The notes under the pieces: model-generated | Told to the model about the DNA's origin: nothing | The model's input: the letters and a program-made list of their open reading frames with translations, nothing else | Databases searched by the model: none | From: Massilia varians | GTDB lineage: Bacteria > Pseudomonadota > Gammaproteobacteria > Burkholderiales > Burkholderiaceae_D | Direction of reading: 5' to 3' | Assembly: GCF_027923905.1 (NCBI RefSeq) | Contig: NZ_AP026966.1 | Location: 1 to 64,000, forward strand | Length of the DNA stretch: 64,000 nt | Shown: positions 50,532 to 59,279 of the stretch, one piece after another | Layout of the letters: each line of letters starts with the position of its first letter | Position numbering within the stretch: the stretch's first letter is position 1 | Program-made: the position numbers and the translations under genes

Positions 50532-52394
50532 TTACGCAGCCAGTTGCTTCTCCAGCTTGGCCTTGGTGTCGACCAGCTCTTGCGGCAGGCGGTAGGCCAG
50601 CTTCTCGAACAGCTCGCTGTGCAGCTTCAGCTCTTCGTTCCAGGCGTCCTTGTCGATCGAGGTGATCTGGGTGAACTGCTGCTCGGTGAAGTCCACGCCT
50701 TCCCAGTTCAGGTCGGCATAGTTCGGCGAGGTGCCGAACAGGTGCTGCTGGCCGCCCTGGGCGCCGCCTTCGGCGCGGTCCAGGATCCACTTCAGCACGC
50801 GCATGTTGTCGCCGTAGCCCGGCCACACGAAGCCGCCGTTCTCGTCGGTGCGGAACCAGTTGACGCAGAAGATCGAAGGCGCAGTGCCTTGCGCTTCGAC
50901 TTTCTTGCCGAGGTTCAGCCAGTGCTGGAAGTAGTCGCTCATGTTGTAGCCGATGAAAGGCAGCATCGCGAACGGGTCGCGGCGCACCACGCCCATCTGG
51001 CCGGCGGCGGCGGCGGTGGTTTCCGAGCCCATGGTGGCGGCCATGTAGACGCCTTCCACCCAGTTGTTGGCTTCGGTCACCAGCGGCACGGTGGTCGAGC
51101 GGCGGCCGCCGAAGATGAAGGCCGAGATCGGCACGCCGGCCGGGTCGTCCCAGGCGGCGTCGATCACCGGGTTCTGGGTGGCGGCGACGGTGAAGCGCGC
51201 GTTCGGATGGGCGGCCTTGGTGCCGGACGCCGGGGTCCAGTCTTTGCCCTGCCAGTCGATCAGGTGATCGGGCGCCTGCTTGGTCATGCCTTCCCACCAC
51301 ACGTCGCCGTCGTCGGTGAGCGCCACGTTGGTGAAGATGACGTTCTCGCGCAGCGAGGCCATGCAGTTCGGGTTGGTCTTGTCGTTGGTGCCCGGGGCCA
51401 CGCCGAAGTAGCCGGCTTCCGGGTTGATGGCGTACAGCTTGCCGTCCGCGCCCGGCTTGATCCAGGCGATGTCGTCGCCGATGGTGGTGACCTTCCAGCC
51501 ATCGAAGGCCTTGGGCGGGATCAGCATGGCGAAGTTGGTCTTGCCGCAGGCCGACGGGAAGGCGGCCGCCACGTATTTCTTGTCGCCCTTGGGCGATTCG
51601 ACGCCCAGGATCAGCATGTGCTCGGCCAGCCAGCCGGTGCCGCCGGCCTGCGCTTCCTGGTAGCCCATGTTCGAGGCGATGCGCAGCGCGAAGCACTTCT
51701 TGCCGAGCAGCGCGTTGCCGCCGTAGCCCGAGCCGAAGGACCAGATCTCGCGGGTTTCCGGGTAGTGGACGATGTACTTGGTGGCGTTGCACGGCCACGG
51801 CACGTCTTTCTGGCCGGCGGCCAGCGGCATGCCGACGGTGTGCACGCAAGGCACGAACTCGCCATCGGTGCCGAGCACGTGGAACACGGCCTTGCCCATG
51901 CGCGTCATGATGCGCATGTTGACGGCGACATAAGGCGAGTCGGACAGTTCGACGCCGATGTGGGCGATCGGCGAGCCCAGCGGACCCATCGAGAACGGCA
52001 CCACGTACAGCGTGCGGCCGGCCATGCAGCCGTCGAACAGGCCGTTCAGGGTGCGGCGCATCTCGCCCGGGTCCATCCAGTTGTTGGTCGGGCCGGCCTG
52101 CTCCTTCGTTGCCGAGCAAATGTAGGTGCGGTCTTCGACGCGGGCGACGTCCGACGGGTCGGACCAGGCCAGATAGGAATTCGGACGCTTCGCCGGGTTC
52201 AGCTTTTTCATGGTACCGGCTTCGACCATCTGCGCGCACAGGCGGTCGTACTCTTCTTCGGAACCGTCGCACCAGTAGATGCTGTCAGGCTTCGTCAGGG
52301 CGGCGATGTCCGCGACCCAGTTGATGAGCTTCTGGTGTTTGACGTGAGCTGGAACGTTCAGTGCGGCGACGCCGCCCATCACGGGCTGGTTCAT
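50532..52394 (-). CDS. pckG: Phosphoenolpyruvate carboxykinase (GTP)
   Basis: A 620-residue enzyme converting oxaloacetate and GTP to PEP, the entry to gluconeogenesis. Start MNQPVMGG has GGAGG 7 bp upstream; a frame start six codons earlier is less likely. The GTP-class active-site motif [14 protein letters not shown] is clear; [21 protein letters not shown] supplies metal-binding residues, and [14 protein letters not shown] the GTP pocket. Length and motifs exclude the ATP-dependent form. It is monocistronic with its own terminator. Confidence 0.97.
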   Translation of the reverse strand: MNQPVMGGVAALNVPAHVKHQKLINWVADIAALTKPDSIYWCDGSEEEYDRLCAQMVEAGTMKKLNPAKRPNSYLAWSDPSDVARVEDRTYICSATKEQAGPTNNWMDPGEMRRTLNGLFDGCMAGRTLYVVPFSMGPLGSPIAHIGVELSDSPYVAVNMRIMTRMGKAVFHVLGTDGEFVPCVHTVGMPLAAGQKDVPWPCNATKYIVHYPETREIWSFGSGYGGNALLGKKCFALRIASNMGYQEAQAGGTGWLAEHMLILGVESPKGDKKYVAAAFPSACGKTNFAMLIPPKAFDGWKVTTIGDDIAWIKPGADGKLYAINPEAGYFGVAPGTNDKTNPNCMASLRENVIFTNVALTDDGDVWWEGMTKQAPDHLIDWQGKDWTPASGTKAAHPNARFTVAATQNPVIDAAWDDPAGVPISAFIFGGRRSTTVPLVTEANNWVEGVYMAATMGSETTAAAAGQMGVVRRDPFAMLPFIGYNMSDYFQHWLNLGKKVEAQGTAPSIFCVNWFRTDENGGFVWPGYGDNMRVLKWILDRAEGGAQGGQQHLFGTSPNYADLNWEGVDFTEQQFTQITSIDKDAWNEELKLHSELFEKLAYRLPQELVDTKAKLEKQLAA

Positions 52395-52726
52395 AGATAC
52401 CTCCAATGCCAATTAAGAATACTGTCACGGCAGGATCGTCCGTCTGGCCGTGCCTTAGAATGGCGGATCGCCCCATCGGAGCGCGGCAGTTTACGGCGGT
52501 CGTGTCGACGGCCTCATAAGGGGGAAGCCGAAGTGGTGCTGCCGGGTCCGGCACAAGCATGTCAGACCCTCAAGAATTGGCCGATTGTACACCCGTAAAA
52601 CCCGATTCACGCTCAGCTACTACAAAAAAGTAGCCAAAAATGTCCGAGTAATGTAGTAGGCTATTTACGGTCTTTTTGGAAGCTGTTATTTCGCTACGTG
52701 ATCGAACTTATTTGAAAGCAACTTTT
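52395..52726. other. Divergent spacer pckG / 2-hydroxyacid dehydrogenase
   Basis: 332 bp with no supported gene. The right half is AT-richer and contains GCTACT-acaaaaa-AGTAGC (52616-52634) with a nearby GTAGTAGGCTA, which could pair alternatively. It should contain both promoters. No known riboswitch or operator was recognised. Confidence 0.45.
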
Positions 52727-53719
52727 ATGCGAATAGCTGTTTTGGACGATTATCAGGACGCCGTGCGCGGCCTGCAATGCTTCCGCCTGCTCGACGGACA
52801 CGAGGTAAAAGTATTTACACATCCAGCGCGCGGCCTGGGCCAATTGGCTGCACGGCTGGCGCCGTTCGACGCGCTGGTGCTCATCCGCGAGCGCACCGCC
52901 TTCCCCGCCGCGCTGCTGGCCCGGCTGCCGAACCTGAAGCTGATTTCGCAGACCGGCAAGGTCAGCGGGCACGTCGACGTGGCGGCGGCAACCGGACACG
53001 GCATTGCAATTGCCGAGGGCATCGGTTCGCCGGTGGCGCCATCCGAGCTGACCTGGGCCCTGATCATGGCGGCCAGCCGCAAGATCGTGCCCTATGCGAG
53101 CAACCTGAAGGACGGCCTGTGGCAGACGGCCTCGGTCAATCCCGTGCTCAACGGTCTGGGGCGCTCGCTGCGCGGACGCACGCTGGCGATCTGGGGCTAC
53201 GGCAAGATCGGCCAGCTGGTGGCCGGCTATGCGCGCGCCTTCGGCATGCGCGTCCTGGTCTGGGGCAGCGAAGGCAGCCGGCAGCAGGCGGTCGCCGACG
53301 GCTGCGAGGCGGCCGCCTCGCGCGAGGCCCTGTTCGCGCAGGCGGACGTGCTCACGCTGCACCTGCGCCTGGGCGAGGCCACGCGCGGCATCGTCAAGGC
53401 CGAGGATTTCGCACGCATGAAGCCGGACGCGCTGTTCGTCAACACGAGCCGGGCCGAGCTGGTCGAGGACGGGGCGCTGGAGCAGGCCTTGCGGGCCGGA
53501 CGGCCCGGCCATGCGGCGCTGGACGTGTTCACCAATGAACCGCTCAAGCCCGATTCGCCGCTGCTGCGCATCCCGACGGTGCTGGCCACACCGCACCTGG
53601 GATATGTGGAGCAGGACAGCTACGAGATCTATTTCCAGACCGCGTTCGAGAACCTGGTGCGCTTCGCGGCGGGGCAGCCGGATAACATCCTCAACCCCGA
53701 AGCCCTGGGCAAGCGTTAA
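52727..53719 (+). CDS. D-2-hydroxyacid dehydrogenase family protein
   Basis: A 330-residue NAD-dependent D-isomer-specific dehydrogenase. The start MRIAVLDDYQDAV fits relatives; an upstream frame start adds 17 unlike residues. The NAD-binding motif is IWGYGKIGQLVAGYARAFGM with the catalytic Arg in FVNTSRAELVEDGAL, Glu in VFTNEPL and His in TPHLGYVE. It resembles phosphoglycerate/glyoxylate-type reductases, but the substrate is unresolved. Its stop overlaps by 4 bp the end of the convergent 53.7 kb gene. Confidence 0.92.
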   Translation: MRIAVLDDYQDAVRGLQCFRLLDGHEVKVFTHPARGLGQLAARLAPFDALVLIRERTAFPAALLARLPNLKLISQTGKVSGHVDVAAATGHGIAIAEGIGSPVAPSELTWALIMAASRKIVPYASNLKDGLWQTASVNPVLNGLGRSLRGRTLAIWGYGKIGQLVAGYARAFGMRVLVWGSEGSRQQAVADGCEAAASREALFAQADVLTLHLRLGEATRGIVKAEDFARMKPDALFVNTSRAELVEDGALEQALRAGRPGHAALDVFTNEPLKPDSPLLRIPTVLATPHLGYVEQDSYEIYFQTAFENLVRFAAGQPDNILNPEALGKR

Positions 53720-54480
53720 CTTTCCTGCTTCAGTTCCGGTATGCCGGTAAAACTGGGCTTACGCATCGGCATCACATGGGTGCCGGTCCACAAGCCCGCC
53801 CAGCCGGGCGGCCAGCCGATCTGCGGCCCTGCATACGGCTGCAGCCCGGCGCGTACCGGCACCACCGGCACCGGCGGCGCTTCGATCAGCTTGCCGCCGC
53901 TCTGGCGTTCCATGTTCAGGCTGTACATGTAGCCCGGCAAGAGCAGCTCGCAGACCTGGGCGAACCAGGCCGTGTGGTCTTCGTCGCGCCCCAGCGCCTG
54001 CGCCAGGCCTTGCGGGTCGAACTTCGCCAGCGCATGGATCAGCTCGTCGGTGCTGGCGCCCGGCGAATCGCCCCAGCCCATGACCGGATTGTTGTTGTAG
54101 TCCGCGCCCGAGCCGTACCAGCCTTCGCGCCAGGTGCGCTGCATCCAGTTGCGCGGCCCCGTGAACAGGTGCCAGCGCCAGTGCAGGCCGGACGGTTTGG
54201 GCCAGGAGTACAGGTAGAGCTTCTGGTAGCCCGCCTGGTGCAGCGCGCGCACCACTTCCATCAGGCGCGCATGCGGCATGCGGTCGGGCGGCGTGCGGCG
54301 GAACAGGATCGGCTCGCCGTCGGCGTGCTGCACCTCGTCGCTCGACAGGTTCAGGTCGAGCGTGCGCTGCTCGCTGCCGAAGCGCGCCGAGATCCAGCCG
54401 GTGAGCAAGTTGACGTGGGTGATCACGCCATAGCCTCGATGGCGGTGGAAAATGACGGTGCCCGGTGCGACGGTTTTCAT
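53716..54480 (-). CDS. Uncharacterised 254-residue protein
   Basis: Not recognised. The N-terminal 50 residues (GTVIFHRHRGYGVITHVNLLTGWISARFG, in short blocks) look like a small beta-barrel of the CarD/Tudor or SH3-like kind. The middle is Trp- and Arg-rich (LYLYSWPKPSGLHWRWHLFTG, then RNWMQRTWREGWYGSGADYNN), and the last 80 residues are Pro/Gly-rich. No signal peptide or membrane helix is seen. Codon bias is normal for the genome, which supports it as real. It converges on the 2-hydroxyacid dehydrogenase and diverges from the asparaginase gene. Confidence 0.75.
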   Translation of the reverse strand: MKTVAPGTVIFHRHRGYGVITHVNLLTGWISARFGSEQRTLDLNLSSDEVQHADGEPILFRRTPPDRMPHARLMEVVRALHQAGYQKLYLYSWPKPSGLHWRWHLFTGPRNWMQRTWREGWYGSGADYNNNPVMGWGDSPGASTDELIHALAKFDPQGLAQALGRDEDHTAWFAQVCELLLPGYMYSLNMERQSGGKLIEAPPVPVVPVRAGLQPYAGPQIGWPPGWAGLWTGTHVMPMRKPSFTGIPELKQES

Positions 54481-54619
54481 GGGAGTAACTGAAGAGAAAA
54501 ATGAAGGAGACGGGTAAAGCTACTCATCCGATCCAGGCGATTCTAGCGCTTCGCCTACGGATACACTACCGTTTGCGGCTATCATTACGCACCTTATTTC
54601 TGCACGTGGACAAACCAAC

Positions 54620-55105
54620 ATGACTTTGCGAATCATCGCCACCGGCGGCACTTTCGACAAACACTATAACGAACTGAACGGCGTGCTCGGCTTTGCCGAA
54701 AGCCACCTGCCGGCGGTGATCGCGCGCTCGCGCATGACCGTGCCCTGCGAGCTGGAAGTGCTGCCCCTGCTCGATTCGCTCGACATGCAAGACCCGGACC
54801 GCCAGCGCGTGCTGGCCTCCTGCCAGGCGGCGCAAGAGAAGGCCATCGTCATCATCCACGGCACCGACACCATGCGCGAAACCGCGGCCGTGCTCGGCGC
54901 AGCGAGCCTCGGCCAGACCATCGTGCTGACCGGCGCCATGATCCCCTACGAGATCGCGAATTCCGACGCCCTGTTCAACCTCGGCTTCGCCTGCGGCGTC
55001 GCGCAAACCCTGCCGGCCGGCGTCTACGTGGCCATGAACGGCCAGGTGTTCCCATGGGATAACGTCACCAAGAACCGCGCCGCCGGCGTGTTCCAGCAGC
55101 TCTAA
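54620..55105 (+). CDS. Single-domain asparaginase-like protein
   Basis: A 161-residue protein carrying only the N-terminal domain of L-asparaginases. TGGTFDK at 8-14 contains the nucleophilic Thr11, and IIHGTDTMRETA the second catalytic Thr-Asp pair. Full asparaginases are about 330 residues; the C-terminal domain that helps form the dimer interface is absent. Such short forms are common in beta-proteobacteria and may assemble differently or act on another amide. A nested palindrome follows immediately. Confidence 0.83.
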   Translation: MTLRIIATGGTFDKHYNELNGVLGFAESHLPAVIARSRMTVPCELEVLPLLDSLDMQDPDRQRVLASCQAAQEKAIVIIHGTDTMRETAAVLGAASLGQTIVLTGAMIPYEIANSDALFNLGFACGVAQTLPAGVYVAMNGQVFPWDNVTKNRAAGVFQQL

Positions 55106-55109
55106 TTTC

Positions 55110-55192
55110 ACAAAACCTACAGGGCAAGGCGCACCGTCGAAGACAGTACATGTGTACGGCGAGACGGTGCAACGCAGCCATGGAGGTTTTGT
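55110..55192. repeat. Nested palindromic element between asparaginase and catalase
   Basis: The outer arms ACAAAACCT (55110-55118) and AGGTTTTGT (55184-55192) pair, the inner arms GCACCGTC (55131-55138) and GACGGTGC (55163-55170) pair, and GTAC repeats sit near the tip. The whole 83-bp unit can fold into one long interrupted hairpin. No coding function is seen. It may be an intergenic repeat family member or a terminator/attenuator for the asparaginase transcript. Confidence 0.7.
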
Positions 55193-55267
55193 AGGCAGGC
55201 GCGCGCTGCACCGGCGCGCGCCTGCCTATACTGCCCTCTCCAAACGAATTTGTCCGAGGAGAGAGCA

Positions 55268-56881
55268 ATGAACGAGCAGCGCCCTATCCTGACCACGCGC
55301 CAGGGCCACCCGGTCCGCGACAACCAGTCGCTGCGCTCGGTGGGCGAACGTGGTCCCGCCACGCTCGAGAATTACCAGTTCATCGAAAAGATCACCCATT
55401 TCGACCGCGAGCGCATCCCGGAACGGGTGGTGCATGCGCGCGGCACCGGCGCCCACGGCTACTTCGAGCCCTACGGCAGCATCGGCGGCGAGCCGGTCAG
55501 CAAGTACACGCGTGCCCGCGTGCTGAACGAACTCGGCGTCCAGACTCCGATCTTCGTGCGCTTCTCGACGGTGATCGGCGCCAAGGAATCCCCCGAGACG
55601 GCGCGCGACCCGCGCGGCTTCGCCATCAAGTTCAAGACGGTGGACGGCAACTGGGACCTGGTGGGCAACAACCTGAAGGTCTTCTTCATTCGCGACGCGA
55701 TCAAGTTCCCGGACATGATCCACGCCTTCAAGCCCGATCCGGTCACCAACCAGCAGGAGCCGTGGCGCTTCTACGACTTCATCTGCAGCCATCCGGAAGC
55801 GCTGCACATGATTACCTGGGTCAAGAGCCCGTGGGGCATCCCGGCCAGCTACCGCGAGATGGAAGGCTCGGGCGTGAACACGTATAAACTGGTCAACGAC
55901 CAGGGCGTGGCCCACCTGGTAAAGTTCCACTTCCAGCCGAAGCAGGGCGTGCGCAACCTCACTGCCAGCCAAGCCGCCGAAATCCAGGCCATTGATACCA
56001 GCCACGCCACGCGCGACCTGTACGAAGCGATCGAGCGCGGCGAGTTCCCGGAATGGGAATTCTGCGTGCAGATCATGAGCGACGGCGAGCATCCTGAACT
56101 CGACTTCGACCCGCTGGACGACACCAAGCGCTGGCCGGAAGACCAGTTCCCGCTGCTGCCGCTGGGCCGCATCGTGCTGAACAAGAATCCCGACAACGTG
56201 TTCGCCGAAACCGAGCAGGCGGCCTTCGGCACCGGCGTGCTGGTGGACGGCATCGACTTCTCGGACGACAAGATGCTGCAGGGCCGCACCCTGTCCTATT
56301 CCGACACCCAGCGCTACCGGGTGGGCCCGAACTACCTGCAGCTGCCGATCAACCAGCCGCAGGAAGGCGCGGCGGCGCGCACCAACCAGCGCGACGGCCA
56401 GATGACCTATTACGTGGACGGCCGCGGCCAGGACAAGCACATCAACTATGAGCCGAGCCTGATGGGCGGCTACAGCGAAGCGCCCAAGCCCGACAAGGAA
56501 TACAACCAGTACGTGGAGGGCCACCTGGGCCGCTACCAGACCACCCGCACCATGGATGACTACGCCCAGGCCGGCGCGCGCTACCGCACGTTCGAGGACT
56601 GGGAGCGTGACGACCTGGTGGCCAACGTGGGGGGCGACCTGAAGAAGTGCCCGGCGCCGATCCAGCTGCGCATGGTGTGGCACCTGTGGCACTGCGACGA
56701 GGACTATGGCCGCCGCGTGGCCGAGGTGGCTGGCATCGACCTGGAACAGGCCAAGGCCCTGCCGCCGCTGCCGGGCAAGCCGGCGCCGCACCAGAACCGG
56801 CCGGGGCCGACCTACTCGAGCGGCAAGCCGGAACAGGGGGATGAGCCGTCGACCAGCGAGGAGATGGCCGGAGCCAAATAA
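55268..56881 (+). CDS. Monofunctional haem catalase
   Basis: A 537-residue catalase that dismutates hydrogen peroxide. The catalytic His is in [14 protein letters not shown] and the Asn in [18 protein letters not shown]. The proximal haem ligand Tyr is in [26 protein letters not shown] lies 6 bp before ATG 55268; an earlier in-frame start is less likely. Size and sequence place it among small-subunit (clade 2/3-like) catalases, but clade assignment would need a tree. No OxyR gene is adjacent. A REP-like element follows. Confidence 0.96.
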   Translation: MNEQRPILTTRQGHPVRDNQSLRSVGERGPATLENYQFIEKITHFDRERIPERVVHARGTGAHGYFEPYGSIGGEPVSKYTRARVLNELGVQTPIFVRFSTVIGAKESPETARDPRGFAIKFKTVDGNWDLVGNNLKVFFIRDAIKFPDMIHAFKPDPVTNQQEPWRFYDFICSHPEALHMITWVKSPWGIPASYREMEGSGVNTYKLVNDQGVAHLVKFHFQPKQGVRNLTASQAAEIQAIDTSHATRDLYEAIERGEFPEWEFCVQIMSDGEHPELDFDPLDDTKRWPEDQFPLLPLGRIVLNKNPDNVFAETEQAAFGTGVLVDGIDFSDDKMLQGRTLSYSDTQRYRVGPNYLQLPINQPQEGAAARTNQRDGQMTYYVDGRGQDKHINYEPSLMGGYSEAPKPDKEYNQYVEGHLGRYQTTRTMDDYAQAGARYRTFEDWERDDLVANVGGDLKKCPAPIQLRMVWHLWHCDEDYGRRVAEVAGIDLEQAKALPPLPGKPAPHQNRPGPTYSSGKPEQGDEPSTSEEMAGAK

Positions 56882-56908
56882 AGCAGCGCATCGGAGCATG
56901 CACTGTTT

Positions 56909-56983
56909 GAACGCGTGGGCGGGAGACCCGCCCACCCTACATGTATCGCTGTTCGTAGCGTGGGCGGGTTCCCCGCCCACGCG
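56909..56983. repeat. Two-armed REP/BIME-like element, copy C (reversed arm order)
   Basis: Two arms with stem GGGCGGG and CCCGCCC. The first reads towards CCACCCTAC (ending 56940), the second begins GTAGCGTGG at 56955. Here the GTAG heads face each other in the middle, whereas copies A, B and D have GTAG on the outside. It lies 27 bp past the catalase stop and 46 bp before the end of rdgC. Confidence 0.78.
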
Positions 56984-57029
56984 GTGATAGCTAGCGCGTG
57001 CGTCACTGCGCACGCACCGCTAAACGGAA

Positions 57030-57926
57030 TTACGCCTTCGCTTCGCCGCCTAGGGCTTCCACCACATCCGCCATCAGCTTGGCCAGTTCGCCCGTCATCA
57101 AGGTGATGTCGTTATCGAAGCGCTCGTCGTCGCTATAGGTGACCGCTTCGCCTTCCTTGATCACGTCCAGCGGCTTGACGCCCTTGATCGCCAGCGACTC
57201 GGTCAGCACGAAGCTGATGCGGTCGTTCCAGGTCATGGCCAGGCGGGTGCACTGCTTGCCGGCGGCGATGTGGCGGCGGATGTCGTCCGGTTCCAGGGTG
57301 TGCTTCACGTAGCGCACGGCGGCGCGGCTTTCGCCGGTGGCGCGCAGTTCGGTGTCCTGGTCGATGGTAAAGCCGTAGGGCGCTTCGTCCGCTTCCAGCC
57401 AGCCGGTCATCACGGCCACCGGCGAACGCTGCACGCGCAGCGATTCGAGCGGCATGCGGTCCACGGCCTTGAGCAGCAGCTTGATGACGTCGTCCGCCTT
57501 CGACGGGCTGGCGGCGTCGACCACCAGCCAGCCGTTGACCGGATCGATCCAGACCCAGACGTTGCTGCGGATCGAGAAGGCGCGCGGCAGCAGTTCGTCG
57601 GCCACGCGCTCCTTCAATTCCTTCATTGCCTTCTTGCCAGGCGGGAAGCCCTGCTGCTCTTCCAGCTCGGCGGCCTTGGCCTTGGCGACCTGGTTGATGA
57701 CCGAGCTCGGCAGCAGCTTCTTCTCGGTGCCCAGCATCATCAGCATCTGCTTGTTGACGACGTGGACCAGCTTGCCGTTGCCGCGTGGCGAATCCCAGCC
57801 CTGGCGCAGCAGTTCATTGCTGCTCGCGGGCGTGAAAGCCTGCGACTGCAGGGCTTCTTCCATCTGTTCGGGGTTGAATGCCCAGGGAGCGGGCAGGCGA
57901 TAAATCTGGAGATTCTTGAACCACAT
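57030..57926 (-). CDS. rdgC: Recombination-associated protein RdgC
   Basis: A 298-residue RdgC, a DNA-binding ring-shaped dimer that restrains RecA activity. [15 protein letters not shown] at the N-terminus, [12 protein letters not shown] and [19 protein letters not shown] stretches (residues about 65-80) and [24 protein letters not shown] are characteristic. Length is standard. It lies next to dinB on the same strand but with a 90-bp gap. Confidence 0.95.
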   Translation of the reverse strand: MWFKNLQIYRLPAPWAFNPEQMEEALQSQAFTPASSNELLRQGWDSPRGNGKLVHVVNKQMLMMLGTEKKLLPSSVINQVAKAKAAELEEQQGFPPGKKAMKELKERVADELLPRAFSIRSNVWVWIDPVNGWLVVDAASPSKADDVIKLLLKAVDRMPLESLRVQRSPVAVMTGWLEADEAPYGFTIDQDTELRATGESRAAVRYVKHTLEPDDIRRHIAAGKQCTRLAMTWNDRISFVLTESLAIKGVKPLDVIKEGEAVTYSDDERFDNDITLMTGELAKLMADVVEALGGEAKA

Positions 57927-58016
57927 ACGCTTGTTATCCGATTGGTGTCTAAATTCTGGGGAACGACATTCTACGCTGCCGGGCAGAACTCAGCCGTGTT
58001 TACGAAGGGAAAAAAA

Positions 58017-59129
58017 TTAATCTGTTGCCGGGTCGCCAACAGCCTCGACGATCGCCGCCGGCAGCGCATCGTCGAACAGGCGCAACTGCTCGACTGTCTC
58101 GGTATCGCTCAGGCGCACGCCGACGCCCAGCAGGCGCACCGGGCGGCTATGGCGGGCCCAGCCGGCTTCCATCAGGCGCGCATAGGTCGGGATATGTGGC
58201 GCATAGCCAACACACTCGACCGTGGTCTGCTGGAAGTCCGAGAACTTGATCTTCACAAACAGCTTGTTGATGAATTTCTCGGCGCCGTTGCGCTTGATGC
58301 GGCCTAGCAGGTGCTCATACAGGTCCGGCAGCAGCCGCAGGCAGGCGTCCAGGTCCGGCACGTCCGGCGTATAGGTCTCTTCGGTGCTGATCGACTTGCG
58401 CTCGCGCGAGGTGTTCACGGCGCGCTCGTCGATACCGCGGCACAGCTTGTGGAGCCGGTAGCCGAAGCTGCCGAAATGCTCGGTCAGGCGCTCGATGCTC
58501 CAGTGGCGCATGTCGGCGCAAGTCTGCAGGCCGAGCCGGTGCATCTTCTCGGCCGTCACCTTGCCGACGCCGTACAGTTTTTTCACCGGCAGCGCGGCCA
58601 CGAAGGCATCGACCTCCTCTGGCCGCACGAGAAAAAGGCCGTCCGGCTTGTTCCAGTCGCTGGCGATCTTGGCCACGAACTTGTTCGGCGCCACCCCGGC
58701 CGAGGCGGTGATGCCGACGGTCTCGAAAATGCGGCGCCGGATCTCCTGCGCGATCAGGGTGGCGCTGCCCTTGCAGTGCGTTGAGTCGCTGACGTCGAGA
58801 TAGGCTTCGTCGAGCGAGAGCGGCTCCACCAGCTCGGTGTAGTCGCGGTAGATGTCCATGATCTGGGTTGATGCGATCCGGTATTTTTCCATCGCCGGCG
58901 GAATCACCAGGAGCTGCGGGCACAGTTTCATGGCCTGGGCGGTGGCCATGGCCGAATGGATGCCGTAGCGGCGCGCCTCGTAGTTGCAGGTGGCAATCAC
59001 GCCGCGCTGGTCGGGACGGCCGCCGACCGCGAGCGGACGCCCGCGCAGCGACGGGTCGTCGCGCATCTCGACCGATGCGTAGAAACAGTCGCAGTCGCAG
59101 TGGATGATTTTACGGAGCGGAGAATTCAC
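58017..59129 (-). CDS. dinB: DNA polymerase IV (Y-family)
   Basis: A 370-residue translesion polymerase. The palm domain has IHCDCDCFYASVEMRDDPSLRG with metal-binding Asp and the SLDEAYLDVS active-site motif (Asp-Glu). The helix-hairpin-helix region has VAALPVKKLYGVGKVTAEKMHRLG, and the little-finger domain fills the C-terminal 120 residues. A beta-clamp binding motif is expected at the C-terminus (QLRLFDD fits QLxLF). The ssb-uvrA, rdgC and dinB genes make this stretch repair-rich. Confidence 0.96.
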   Translation of the reverse strand: MNSPLRKIIHCDCDCFYASVEMRDDPSLRGRPLAVGGRPDQRGVIATCNYEARRYGIHSAMATAQAMKLCPQLLVIPPAMEKYRIASTQIMDIYRDYTELVEPLSLDEAYLDVSDSTHCKGSATLIAQEIRRRIFETVGITASAGVAPNKFVAKIASDWNKPDGLFLVRPEEVDAFVAALPVKKLYGVGKVTAEKMHRLGLQTCADMRHWSIERLTEHFGSFGYRLHKLCRGIDERAVNTSRERKSISTEETYTPDVPDLDACLRLLPDLYEHLLGRIKRNGAEKFINKLFVKIKFSDFQQTTVECVGYAPHIPTYARLMEAGWARHSRPVRLLGVGVRLSDTETVEQLRLFDDALPAAIVEAVGDPATD

Positions 59130-59203
59130 ATGGACGACGTCACGTGACGGCAGGGTCGACTACTGTTATTCCATACAGTATCCGTTTTTTCTTGCAAAAC
59201 GTC

Positions 59204-59235
59204 AAAAAAAAGAACGCGCGGCAAGCCGCGCGTTC
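59204..59235 (-). terminator. Rho-independent terminator after the S8 peptidase
   Basis: On the minus strand GAACGCGCGG pairs with CCGCGCGTTC over a 4-nt loop, followed by eight T. It lies about 45 bp past the peptidase stop and before dinB. Confidence 0.93.
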
Positions 59236-59279
59236 CCGGATGAAGACGGCGCAGGGGAGCGCGCCGCTTCCTCCTGACC

